Below are positions 9,080 through 18,957 of a DNA stretch of 64,000 bases, piece after piece. The first letter of the stretch is position 1. Every line of letters begins with the position of its first letter. The notes beneath the pieces were generated by a model, which was not told where the DNA came from, searched no databases, and saw only the letters and a list, made by a program, of their open reading frames with translations. The position numbers and the translations under genes are program-made. The DNA comes from UBA11164 sp034376725 (GTDB lineage: Bacteria; Pseudomonadota; Gammaproteobacteria; Xanthomonadales; Xanthomonadaceae): the NCBI GenBank assembly GCA_034376725.1, contig JAXMJH010000077.1, positions 1-64,000 of the forward strand, given 5' to 3'.

Positions 9080-9290
9080 CCGGCATGTTTCGTGAGTCTC
9101 AAACGCCCTCGTTTGTCTCGTGTCCGCACCAGGAATGGTTCCCGGTCGGCCGCACAGCCCGACACGCCGCTCCTTCGAGACAACCCCTTGTTCGAGCACT
9201 ATCCTGCGCGCGCATCGCGCGAATTCATGAAGCATGCGGGTCAGTCATGACCGGGTCGCGCTCGACAGATGGCACCTGTGGGGTTGGCTC

Positions 9291-9755
9291 ATGAACCGAA
9301 CGTGGGCACGGATCGAAATCATGCTGGTGCTGACCCTGGCTTCGGCGTCGATGCCGGCGCTGGCCCAGCAATGCGCAATCCAGAGTGTCACGCCATTGGC
9401 CTTCGGTGCCTACGACCCGACTGCCGTCGCGCCGGACGACGCGACGGGCGCGTTTGAAGTCCGCTGCTCGCCGCGCACATCCTACAGAGCGCGAATCTCG
9501 ACCGGCGCATCCGGCGGATTTTTCCCGCGCACCATGGTGCAAGGCCCCAATGCGCTGGCCTATAACCTGTTTCGAGAAGCGGCGCGGGTCACCGTCTGGG
9601 GTGACGGCAGTGGGGGAACGCAGGTGGTCACGGTGGGCGATTCCGGCCCGCCCGGCAATCCGGTGACGGTGACCATCTTCGGCCGGGTGCCTGCCGGTCA
9701 GTGGGTTGCTGCCGGTACCTATACCGACACGTTGGATGTGACCATCGAGTTTTAG
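9291..9755 (+). CDS. Second spore coat U domain protein (possible tip subunit)
   Basis: 154 residues with a signal peptide ending PALAQQ and one SCPU domain: CAIQSVTPLAFGAYDP, FEVRCSPRTSYRARIS, and the terminal GTYTDTLDVTIEF. It lacks the extra cysteine pair of the first SCPU protein, retaining only two. It is the last gene of the pilus cluster, about 210 bp after the usher. In Csu systems the last gene usually encodes the tip adhesin, but that protein has two domains and this one only one, so a minor or tip role is inference. The ATG at 9291 is preferred over an upstream in-frame start because it gives the signal peptide. Confidence 0.8.
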   Translation: MNRTWARIEIMLVLTLASASMPALAQQCAIQSVTPLAFGAYDPTAVAPDDATGAFEVRCSPRTSYRARISTGASGGFFPRTMVQGPNALAYNLFREAARVTVWGDGSGGTQVVTVGDSGPPGNPVTVTIFGRVPAGQWVAAGTYTDTLDVTIEF

Positions 9756-9994
9756 TCGTCCCGCTGCCTGCAGCGGGGGGCGCGATACGCCGTGCAATGG
9801 CAGTGCTGGCGTGATTTGCGGTGATGATGCAACCGGATTCGCCCCGCATTCTGCCGAGTCGTGTCGCGCATCCTGAGGCGATTGGCTGGCGCATCACTGA
9901 CCGTTTTGCTCAGTCGCCTCAGCGACGGCTTGGCCCTGAGCGCCGCACCCGCCACAATAGGGCCTTCACCTTCCTGTCATCGGACTCACAGGCC

Positions 9995-11383
9995 ATGGCC
10001 GAAACCAAAGAAGCGACCGTTCCCGATATCGGCGATTACTCCGATGTTCCCGTCATCGAAGTCTTGGTCAAGGTCGGCGATCGGGTCGAAAAGGATCAGG
10101 GGCTGGTCACCCTGGAATCGGACAAGGCCACCATGGAAGTGCCAGCGCCCTTTGCCGGCACGGTCAAGGAGATCAGGGTCAAGACCGACGACCGGGTGTC
10201 GCAGGGCACCGTGGTCGCCGTGCTGGAGCCGGCCGATGGCGATGCTGCGGCGGCCAAGGCAGCGCCAGAGAAAGCGCCTGACAAGTCATCCGACAAGAAA
10301 TCCGACAAGGCACCCGACAAGGCGTCCGACAAGGCCGAGCCGGACGAGGCGAGCGAACCGGCGCGCGAAAAGCCGGCCACCGCTTCCGATGAAAGCAAAT
10401 CCGAAGCAAATCGCAGCGCCGATGCGCCGACGCCGCGCAGTCCGCCGATCGAGTTTTCAGCAGCCGAACTGATGCCCGACAAGGTGCCCTATGCCAGTCC
10501 GGCCATCCGCGTACTGGCCCGCGAACTGGGTGTCGACCTGGCCAAAGTGACCGGCAGTGGGCGCAAGGGCCGCATCATCAAGGAAGACGTGCAGGCCTTC
10601 GTCAAGAAGGCGCTGTCAGGCGCCACGCCGGCCGCTTCCAGTGCCGGCGGACTGAATCTGATTCCCTGGCCGAAAGTGGACTTCACCAAATTCGGCGAAG
10701 TCCGGGCCGAGCCGCTGTCGCGCATCAAGAAACTGTCCGGCGCCAATCTGGCGCGCAACTGGGCGATGATTCCGCACGTCACCCAGCAGGATCTGGCCGA
10801 CATCACCGAGATGGAAGCGTTCCGCAAGCAGCTGGGCACCGAACACAAGGACGTGAAAATCACCCCGCTGGTGTTTCTGATCAAGGCTGTGGTCGCCGCA
10901 TTGAAGGCGTTCCCCAATTTCAACGCCTCACTGGATGAAACCGGCGAGAACCTCATCCTCAAGCAGTACTACAACATCGGCATCGCCGTCGATACGCCGG
11001 ACGGACTGACCGTGCCGGTGATCCGCGACTGCGAAAAGAAAGGCCTGTTGGATTTGGCCGGCGAGCTGGCGGAGGTTTCGAAGAAGGCGCGCGACAAGAA
11101 ACTGAGCCCGGCCGACATGAGCGGCGGCTGTTTTTCGATAAGCTCGCTGGGCGGGATCGGCGGTACCGGGTTCACGCCGATCATCAATGCCCCGGAGGTG
11201 GCCATCCTGGGTGTATCCCGCTCCAGCATGCAGCCGGTCTGGGACGGCAATGAGTTCCGGCCGCGACTGATGCTGCCGCTGTCCTTGAGCTACGACCACC
11301 GGGTGATCGATGGTGCTGCGGCGGCGCGGTTCACGACCTATCTGGCGGCGGCGCTGACCGACTTGCGCCGCTTGCTGCTCTGA
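9995..11383 (+). CDS. aceF: Pyruvate dehydrogenase E2, dihydrolipoyllysine acetyltransferase
   Basis: 462 residues. A single N-terminal lipoyl domain carries the lipoylated lysine (K44 in ESDKATMEVP), followed by a low-complexity linker with repeated PDK and SDK units, a peripheral subunit-binding domain (YASPAIRVLARELGVDL...GRKGRIIKEDV) and the acyltransferase domain ending in SYDHRVIDG, with the catalytic His. It transfers acetyl groups to CoA in the pyruvate dehydrogenase complex. The longer upstream frame is non-coding in appearance. lpdA follows about 470 bp downstream, but no aceE (E1) is in the window. One lipoyl domain here plus one on E3 is notable. Confidence 0.93.
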   Translation: MAETKEATVPDIGDYSDVPVIEVLVKVGDRVEKDQGLVTLESDKATMEVPAPFAGTVKEIRVKTDDRVSQGTVVAVLEPADGDAAAAKAAPEKAPDKSSDKKSDKAPDKASDKAEPDEASEPAREKPATASDESKSEANRSADAPTPRSPPIEFSAAELMPDKVPYASPAIRVLARELGVDLAKVTGSGRKGRIIKEDVQAFVKKALSGATPAASSAGGLNLIPWPKVDFTKFGEVRAEPLSRIKKLSGANLARNWAMIPHVTQQDLADITEMEAFRKQLGTEHKDVKITPLVFLIKAVVAALKAFPNFNASLDETGENLILKQYYNIGIAVDTPDGLTVPVIRDCEKKGLLDLAGELAEVSKKARDKKLSPADMSGGCFSISSLGGIGGTGFTPIINAPEVAILGVSRSSMQPVWDGNEFRPRLMLPLSLSYDHRVIDGAAAARFTTYLAAALTDLRRLLL

Positions 11384-11431
11384 ACGCCGGTGCGGGCTGA
11401 ACGTGCTGGCCCGTACCAGCACCGGGCGCGA

Positions 11432-11662
11432 TTACAGGCGCAGCCCGGCGGAAATACGGCCGGCGTCGCGGGCCGACCGGTCGACCGTGCTCTCGGTGCA
11501 GCTGACCGTCTCCTGGCTGGCATGGCCGGTCGGCTGAACCAGGCGAATGGCGGCAGGTGCGGCCCATTGGGCAAGGACGAACAGGGCGATGAAGGCGACG
11601 GCGCACAGGGCGCGGAAGAATTGCTGGCTGATCGGGCTGATCGGGCTGGTCGAGCTGGTCAT
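11432..11662 (-). CDS. Small predicted membrane protein
   Basis: 76 residues on the strand opposite to aceF and lpdA, between them. A GGAG stands 7 bases before the chosen ATG, and one hydrophobic helix (ALCAVAFIALFVLAQWAAPAAI) follows a short polar N-terminus with two SPIS repeats. The longer frame to 11767 adds 35 unlikely residues. No family recognised. The ribosome site and membrane helix argue for a real gene; the small size argues for caution. Confidence 0.45.
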   Translation of the reverse strand: MTSSTSPISPISQQFFRALCAVAFIALFVLAQWAAPAAIRLVQPTGHASQETVSCTESTVDRSARDAGRISAGLRL

Positions 11663-11849
11663 GGCGAACTCCGTGAAGCGGTCATGTGTGGTGTTGTAGT
11701 GAAGTAAAACACCTATGCAGCAAGTTGCCAATAGGCCGGTGGTCATGCCCGTCGCGTCATTCACCATCAGTTCAGGAAATGCTGCGGCCCGGTTGCCGGG
11801 GCGGACTGGCTACAATCGACAACAGATCACCGACACAGGAGCAGACAGG

Positions 11850-13709
11850 ATGGCGAGCAGGATGGATGTCAAGGTTCCCGATATCGGCGATTTCGACGCC
11901 GTGCCGGTCATCGAGCTGCTGGTGCAGGTGGGCGATACCGTCGCCAAGGACCAGGGGCTGGTCACCCTCGAATCGGACAAGGCGACCATGGAAGTGCCGT
12001 CGCCGGCTGCCGGCACGGTGCTCGAGCTGCGGGTGGCGATCGACGACAAGGTCGGCGAAGGCAGCGTGGTGGCGGTGCTTGAAGTCGAGGCCGCAGGCGA
12101 CGGCACGACCGATTCGGACACCAAAGACAGCAAGCCCCAGCCGAAGTCGGACACCAAGGGCAGCACGCCCAAATCCGAGTCGGACAGCGACGGCTCCGGC
12201 GACAAGGCCGGCGCATCCGCCGCCGCAACCGGGGCCGATCGCAGCGCAGCGTCGGACAAGGAGGCACCGAAGGCGGCCAGCGCATCCGGTCGCAAGGCCG
12301 ACATCGTGTGCCGGCTGGTCGTTCTGGGCGCGGGGCCGGGCGGATATACGGCGGCGTTCCGGGCGGCCGATCTGGGTCTCGACACCGTGCTGATCGAACG
12401 CTACCCCGCGCTTGGCGGCGTGTGTCTCAACGTCGGTTGCATTCCGTCCAAGGCGCTGCTGCATGCGGCGGCGGTGATCGACGAGGCGGCCCACGCCGCC
12501 GACTATGGCGTGGGTTTCGGCGAGCCAAGGATCGACCTCGACACCCTGCGCAGCCACAAGGACAAAGTCGTTGGTCAGTTGACCAAGGGCCTGGCCGGCA
12601 TGGCCAAACAGCGCAAGGTGCGCGTGGTCCAGGGCGTGGGCCGTTTCCTGTCGGCCAACGAGATCGAAGTGACGGGCGAGGAAGGCGCCACGCTGCTTCG
12701 CTTCGAGCAGTGCATCATCGCGGCCGGCAGCCAGCCGGTGAAGCTGCCCGGTTTCCCGTGGGACGATCCGCGGGTGATGGATTCGACCGACGCCCTGGAT
12801 CTGGCCGACATTCCAAAGCGGCTGCTGGTGGTCGGCGGCGGCATCATCGGACTGGAAATGGCCACCGTCTACCGCGCGCTGGGCAGCGAGGTGACCGTGG
12901 TCGAGCTGATGGATCAGCTGATGCCGGGCGCAGACAAGGATCTGGTCAAGCCGCTGGCCGATCGGCTGAAGAAGCTCGGCGTCGCCGTGCATCTCAAGGT
13001 CAAGGCGACCGAGGTCAAGGCACAGAAGAACGGCATCAAGGTGGCATTCGACGGTGAAAAAGCCCCGGACGCCAAACTCTTCGATCGCGTGCTGGTGTCG
13101 GTTGGCCGGGCGCCGAACGGTGGCAAGCTCGATGCCGACAAAGCCGGCGTCACCGTCACCGACCGTGGATTCATCCCGGTCGACCGGCAGATGCGTACCA
13201 GCGCCGAACATATCTTCGCCATCGGAGACCTGATCGGCCAGCCGATGCTGGCGCACAAGGCCAGCCACGAGGGCAAGCTGGCCGCCGAAGTGGCGGCCGG
13301 CGAAAAACGCGAGTGGGTCGCGCGGGTGATTCCCAGCGTCGCCTATACCGATCCCGAGATCGCCTGGGTCGGCGTCACCGAAAACGAAGCCAAGGCCAAG
13401 GGTCTGGCCGTCGGCGTGGGCAAGTTTCCGTGGGCGGCCAGTGGCCGGGCCATCGGAATCGGCCGTACCGAGGGGTTCACCAAGCTGCTGTTCGATGAGG
13501 CCACGCATCGGGTCATCGGCGCCGGCATCGTCGGCCCGCATGCCGGGGACCTGATCGCCGAGCTGGCCTTGGCCATCGAAATGGGCTGCGAGGCCGGCGA
13601 TATCGGCCACACCATCCACCCGCATCCGACGCTCAGCGAATCGGTCGGCATGGCAGCCGAAGTCTACGAGGGCACCATCACCGACCTGTATCTGCCGAAG
13701 AAGCGCTGA
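11850..13709 (+). CDS. lpdA: Dihydrolipoyl dehydrogenase (E3) with N-terminal lipoyl domain
   Basis: 619 residues. Residues 1-80 form a lipoyl domain almost identical in its core to that of aceF (DKA lysine K44). A Ser/Asp/Lys-rich linker follows, and from about 150 on is the FAD/NAD disulfide oxidoreductase: GAGPGGYTAAFRAAD, redox cysteines C192 and C197 in GGVCLNVGCIPSKALL, NAD-binding GGGIIGLEMATVY, and the C-terminal catalytic His-Glu region HPHPTLSE. It reoxidises dihydrolipoyl groups of the 2-oxo acid dehydrogenase complexes. AGGAG at 11837 sets the start; ATG at 11862 is an alternative. Confidence 0.93.
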   Translation: MASRMDVKVPDIGDFDAVPVIELLVQVGDTVAKDQGLVTLESDKATMEVPSPAAGTVLELRVAIDDKVGEGSVVAVLEVEAAGDGTTDSDTKDSKPQPKSDTKGSTPKSESDSDGSGDKAGASAAATGADRSAASDKEAPKAASASGRKADIVCRLVVLGAGPGGYTAAFRAADLGLDTVLIERYPALGGVCLNVGCIPSKALLHAAAVIDEAAHAADYGVGFGEPRIDLDTLRSHKDKVVGQLTKGLAGMAKQRKVRVVQGVGRFLSANEIEVTGEEGATLLRFEQCIIAAGSQPVKLPGFPWDDPRVMDSTDALDLADIPKRLLVVGGGIIGLEMATVYRALGSEVTVVELMDQLMPGADKDLVKPLADRLKKLGVAVHLKVKATEVKAQKNGIKVAFDGEKAPDAKLFDRVLVSVGRAPNGGKLDADKAGVTVTDRGFIPVDRQMRTSAEHIFAIGDLIGQPMLAHKASHEGKLAAEVAAGEKREWVARVIPSVAYTDPEIAWVGVTENEAKAKGLAVGVGKFPWAASGRAIGIGRTEGFTKLLFDEATHRVIGAGIVGPHAGDLIAELALAIEMGCEAGDIGHTIHPHPTLSESVGMAAEVYEGTITDLYLPKKR

Positions 13710-13797
13710 TCGGGCGCAGTTCAAACGGCCGCGCCGGCCCGCGGAAGGTCAGGCAAGTCGGTGTCTGGGAGCGAAGTTCGAGCTCCGCCGGTGAGCG

Positions 13798-14007
13798 TCA
13801 GGCTGCCGCCGGCTCCGGACTCGATGCCTGGGTGCTGCTGCGCCTGAAGTGCTTCCAGAGTTTCTCGTGAAAATGGAACGCCACCGTGTTGCAGGCCGGC
13901 TCGACCAGCGCCAGCGCCCCACCGGCCCATACGCTGCCGGTGAAGGCATAGCCGACGGTGAAGGCGACGACGGTGTGGACGGCGGCAAAGCTGAGGGTCT
14001 TGGCCAT
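13798..14007 (-). CDS. DUF2061 family membrane protein
   Basis: 69 residues beginning MAKTLSFAAVHTVVAFTVGYAF, with the family-typical GGALALVEPACNTVAFHFHEKLW. DUF2061 proteins are small two-helix membrane proteins of unknown role. GGGAGAG stands 4-10 bases before the ATG. The longer frame to 14127 has no support. Transcribed away from the atp operon. Confidence 0.75.
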   Translation of the reverse strand: MAKTLSFAAVHTVVAFTVGYAFTGSVWAGGALALVEPACNTVAFHFHEKLWKHFRRSSTQASSPEPAAA

Positions 14008-14237
14008 TGCACTCTCCCGATGCGAATAAGTCGCATTGGCAGGATGAGAGACGGCTGGCGCACTTTCAAATCGATTGTTTTGCATGTTTCCATAGTCCAC
14101 ATCAATATACTGCCCGGCTAACCGCACCGATCGTCCGCGAAACAGTAGACCTTGGTCTTGCTTGTGCCTGCCTGGCTTGTCGCTGATTGGGGCCGACTGC
14201 TATACTTTTGCGGCTTTAGGGATCGCCGCCAAACACC

Positions 14238-14615
14238 GTGATTCAAGCGACCCGCAGCGCTCGGCGTTCCACCTTCCTGATTCCAGCCGCTCAGGCGAGT
14301 CTGGGATTGGCAGCGGGCGGATTGACCGCCGCGCTGGTCGGCATGGAAGAAGCGATCGGCGTCGGTCTGGGTGCCTTCGTCGTCGCGCTGGGGTTTCTGG
14401 TGTTCGGCTGGCGGACGACCCTGCGTTCGCCGATTGTTGCGGCTGAACGCGCGTTCGGAAGGCTGATCCTCGGATCGGTCCTCAAGTGGCTGGTCATCGC
14501 CGCCGGATTGGTGTCTGCCATGACGGCGAGCGGATTTCCACCGAATTTCGTGCTGGGTGGCGCCTTATTGGCCTGTCTGGCGTTTTTTTTCTGCCTGCCA
14601 TGGTTGCTTCGATGA
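14238..14615 (+). CDS. atpI: ATP synthase subunit I
   Basis: 125 residues with four hydrophobic helices, starting at GTG. It is first in the ATP synthase gene order and overlaps atpB by 16 bp, the usual position of AtpI, which helps assemble the c-ring or supply Mg2+. The sequence is poorly conserved, so the identification relies on context plus topology. No strong Shine-Dalgarno is visible before the GTG. Confidence 0.75.
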   Translation: MIQATRSARRSTFLIPAAQASLGLAAGGLTAALVGMEEAIGVGLGAFVVALGFLVFGWRTTLRSPIVAAERAFGRLILGSVLKWLVIAAGLVSAMTASGFPPNFVLGGALLACLAFFFCLPWLLR

Positions 14616-15484
14616 TCGACCTGCTGAAAGCCGCTGGCGACAGCCCAAGCGAATACGTCACCCATCATCTCAAGCACTGGACCTGGTCGCTGGACGGCAG
14701 TGCCTTCTGGACTGTCAACGTCGACAGTCTGCTGATGTCGGTGATGATCGGCACGATCGGCATGGGCCTGTTCTGGCTGGTCGGCCGCCGCGTCACGGCC
14801 GGCGTGCCGTCGCGCTTTCAGGCGTTCATCGAGATCGCCGTCGAATTCATCGACGGCCAGGTGCGCGATGTCTTCCACGGCGACCGCCGTTTCGTGGCAC
14901 CGCTGGCGCTGACCATCTTCGTCTGGATATTCCTGATGAACGCGATGAAGATGCTGCCGGTCGATCTGCCGCCGGGCATCGCCCACAGCATGGGCGCAGA
15001 GTATTTCCGCGCCGTGCCGACCACCGATCTGAACATCACGCTGGCGATGTCGATGACGGTGCTCATTCTGATGTTCGCCTTCGCGGTGAAGGCCAAGGGT
15101 GGCTTCGGCTTCGCCAAGGAACTGTTCACCGCGCCGTTTCACGCCCACAGCATGGGCATGAAACTGGTGCTGGCGCCGGCCAACTTCGGCCTCAACGTCA
15201 TCGAGTACCTGTCCAAGCCGGTCAGTCTGGCGATGCGGCTGTTCGGCAACATGTATGCCGGCGAGCTGGTGTTCCTGCTGATTGCCCTGCTGGGCGCGGC
15301 CGGCGGCAATCTGCTGCTGGAAGCTGGCCTGGGTGCCAAGGCGGGCGGCGGCCTGGCGTTCCTCGGCGCCGTTCTGGCCGGCGCGGGCTGGTCGATCTTC
15401 CACATCCTGGTCATCACGCTGCAGGCCTTCATTTTCATGATCCTCACGGTGGTCTATCTGTCGATGTCCACCGAGTCGCACTGA
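14600..15484 (+). CDS. atpB: F0F1 ATP synthase subunit a
   Basis: 294 residues, membrane subunit a of the Fo sector. Helix text includes the conserved PVSLAMRLFGNMYAGELVF with the essential arginine facing the c-ring and the terminal HILVITLQAFIFMILTVVYL. It forms the proton half-channels. The ATG at 14600 lies inside atpI; ATG at 14612 is possible. Compared with E. coli it carries a longer insertion around KAKGGFGFAKELFTAPFHAH. Confidence 0.93.
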   Translation: MVASMIDLLKAAGDSPSEYVTHHLKHWTWSLDGSAFWTVNVDSLLMSVMIGTIGMGLFWLVGRRVTAGVPSRFQAFIEIAVEFIDGQVRDVFHGDRRFVAPLALTIFVWIFLMNAMKMLPVDLPPGIAHSMGAEYFRAVPTTDLNITLAMSMTVLILMFAFAVKAKGGFGFAKELFTAPFHAHSMGMKLVLAPANFGLNVIEYLSKPVSLAMRLFGNMYAGELVFLLIALLGAAGGNLLLEAGLGAKAGGGLAFLGAVLAGAGWSIFHILVITLQAFIFMILTVVYLSMSTESH

Positions 15485-15554
15485 ACCGCTGCACCCTTAT
15501 CCCTTTCATTCACCCGATCAACCGCTGCACGATCCCAAGCAAGAGGAAATCACC

Positions 15555-15827
15555 ATGGATCTGTCCCTCGTTACCGCCATTCAGAGCAGCACCGCGCTGG
15601 CCATCGGCATCATCATCGGTCTGGGCGCACTCGGTGCCTGTATCGGTATCGGCATCATGGGCTCGAAGTTCCTGGAGTCGGCCGCCCGTCAGCCGGAGCT
15701 GGTGCCGATGCTGTCCGGCCGCATGTTCCTGCTGGCCGGCCTGATCGACGCCGCGTTCATCATCGGTCTGGCCATCGCGCTGTTCTTCGCGTTCGCCAAC
15801 CCGCTGCTGGCCCCGCTGGCCGGCTGA
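15555..15827 (+). CDS. atpE: F0F1 ATP synthase subunit c
   Basis: 90 residues, two-helix hairpin. The glycine-rich first helix (IGIIIGLGALGACIGIGIMG), the polar loop ARQPE and the second helix with the proton-carrying aspartate in GLIDAAFIIG are all visible. GAGGAAA stands about 7 bases before the ATG, giving strong translation as expected for the ring subunit made in excess. Confidence 0.95.
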   Translation: MDLSLVTAIQSSTALAIGIIIGLGALGACIGIGIMGSKFLESAARQPELVPMLSGRMFLLAGLIDAAFIIGLAIALFFAFANPLLAPLAG

Positions 15828-15904
15828 AGCCTGCGTTCTGGTTCCGCCCGGTCGCCGGTTGGGCCGGCGGCCGCGACGTTTCCTGACACACGCGGAGTAC
15901 GCGC

Positions 15905-16375
15905 ATGGATATCAATGCAACCTTTATCGGACAGGCGCTCGCGTTTGCGATCCTGATCTGGTTTTCGTACAAGTTCGTCTGGCCACCGCTGACCAACGCG
16001 ATCGACGAGCGGCAGAAGAAGATCGCCGACGGATTGGCGGCTGCCGAGCGCAGCAAGAAGGATCTGGCGCAGGCCGAGGACAAGGTCAACGAGGTGCTCA
16101 AGGAGGCGCGCTCCAAGGCCAACGAGATCATCGACCAAGCCCACCAGCGCGGCAACCAGATCATCGAGCAGGCCAAGAACGAAGCCGTCGCCGAGGCCAA
16201 TCGCCAGAAGGCGCTGGCCCAGACCGAAATCGACCTGGCAGCCAACCGGGCGCGCGAGCAGTTGCGCGGCCAGTTTGCCGCTCTGGCGATTTCCGGCGCC
16301 GAGCGCCTGATCAAGCGGGAAATCGACCCGGCCGCGCACAAGGCGCTGCTGGACGAGTTCGCCGCCGAGCTGTGA
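15905..16375 (+). CDS. atpF: F0F1 ATP synthase subunit b
   Basis: 156 residues: one N-terminal membrane helix (GQALAFAILIWFSYKFVWPPL) then a long charged coiled coil (IDERQKKIADGLAAAERSKKDL onward) forming the peripheral stalk with delta. Length equals that of E. coli AtpF (156). Followed by 220 bp of non-coding sequence with a terminator-like hairpin before atpH, unusual inside this operon. Confidence 0.95.
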   Translation: MDINATFIGQALAFAILIWFSYKFVWPPLTNAIDERQKKIADGLAAAERSKKDLAQAEDKVNEVLKEARSKANEIIDQAHQRGNQIIEQAKNEAVAEANRQKALAQTEIDLAANRAREQLRGQFAALAISGAERLIKREIDPAAHKALLDEFAAEL

Positions 16376-16415
16376 TCGACATGCCGAACCTGGCCACTGC
16401 CCGTCAGATCGACCG

Positions 16416-16437
16416 ACCGCTGCCCGGCGGCGGTTTT
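16416..16437 (+). terminator. Terminator-like hairpin inside the atp operon
   Basis: ACCGCTG, loop CCCGG, CGGCGGT (one G-U pair), followed directly by TTTTT. It is located between atpF and atpH in a 220-bp gap that holds no gene. It could attenuate transcription and lower F1 relative to Fo output, or be an inactive remnant; the stem is only 7 bp. Confidence 0.4.
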
Positions 16438-16595
16438 TGGCGGGCGGCTTCGGGTTTGGCGCAGCCGGGTCGCACCGGCCGGTCGATCCGTTCACCGCTC
16501 CGGTTTGCCTCGACCGCCAGGGATTCCGGTCGCCGCCGCTTCGTTTCCGAATCGGGCGCGCCGGCTTTCCTTCACCTTTCGCGAGTAGTCGACTG

Positions 16596-17117
16596 ATGTC
16601 AGAACCTCTCACCCTAGCCCGGCCCTACGCGCGCGCCGCGTTCAGTCTGGCGAACCAGCACAGCGAACTGCCGGCCTGGTCGGCCCTGCTGGAGTTTGCC
16701 GCCCAGGCCGTGGCGCAGCCCCAGGTGGCCGCGATCATCGGTCACCCCTCGCTGAGCCACGATGCCCAGGTCGAGCTGCTGGCGTCCGATGACGCGGGTG
16801 CGCTGTTCAAGCGCTTCCTGCTGACGCTGGCGGAGAACCGTCGACTCGTGCTGCTGCCGGAAATCGCCGCGCTGTTTGCGGCCCTGCGCGCCGAGGCGGA
16901 AAAGACCGTCAGAGCCCGGGTGGTCACCGCCACCGAGGCCGACCCGGAGCAGTTGGAGAAGATCAAGAGCGCGCTGCGTCGGCGCTTCGGCCGCGAGGTC
17001 GCGATGGAGACCTCGATCGATCCCAGCCTGATCGGCGGCGTGCTGGTGCAGGCCGGCGACGTGGTGATCGATGGTTCGATCCGCAACAAACTCGAACGGC
17101 TGCGCTCGGCGCTGTGA
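16596..17117 (+). CDS. atpH: F0F1 ATP synthase subunit delta
   Basis: 173 residues. N-terminal helical domain starting LTLARPYARAAFSLA and the C-terminal conserved ID-SLIGGVLVQAGDVVIDGSIRNKL, which links the peripheral stalk to the alpha-beta head. The longer frame upstream is non-coding. The start at 16596 gives the usual family length. Confidence 0.95.
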   Translation: MSEPLTLARPYARAAFSLANQHSELPAWSALLEFAAQAVAQPQVAAIIGHPSLSHDAQVELLASDDAGALFKRFLLTLAENRRLVLLPEIAALFAALRAEAEKTVRARVVTATEADPEQLEKIKSALRRRFGREVAMETSIDPSLIGGVLVQAGDVVIDGSIRNKLERLRSAL

Positions 17118-17123
17118 ACGCCG

Positions 17124-17220
17124 GGGATGAAAAATCGGGAAGCGCAATCCGGACGCGCGGGGCAGAGCGCAACGCGGTCCAGCACGGGCGATTCCCCATT
17201 TTCCATTTCCGCATTACCCC
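17124..17220. repeat. Degenerate intergenic palindrome between atpH and atpA
   Basis: Contains AATCGGGAAG on one side and GCGATTCCCC, ATTTTCC and TTTCCGC on the other, an eroded version of the GGGAATC inverted repeats found at the next three atp junctions. Confidence 0.5.
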
Positions 17221-17276
17221 ATAGTTGAAACGAAACCCCGGGCGTCACGCCACGACGCACGACCAAGGAACCGACA

Positions 17277-18827
<1,551 letters not shown>

Positions 18828-18833
18828 GCCGGT

Positions 18834-18931
18834 GGGAATCGGGAATCGGTAATGGGAAATCGTTGGAGCGGGGCAGGGGTGATCCGGCGGGAGACCGCTT
18901 GACGATTCCCGACTCCCCAATCCCGATTCCC
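18834..18931. repeat. Long palindromic GGGAATC repeat between atpA and atpG
   Basis: Left arm 18834-18862 (GGGAATCGGGAATCGG...) and right arm 18903-18931 (CGATTCCCGACTCCCC...) are imperfect inverted repeats of about 29 bases around a 40-base loop. Resembles the REP-like palindromes common between genes in Lysobacterales. As RNA it would fold into a long hairpin between the two coding regions. Confidence 0.8.
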
Positions 18932-18957
18932 GCAAAACGAGCAAAGCGAGCAAGCCC

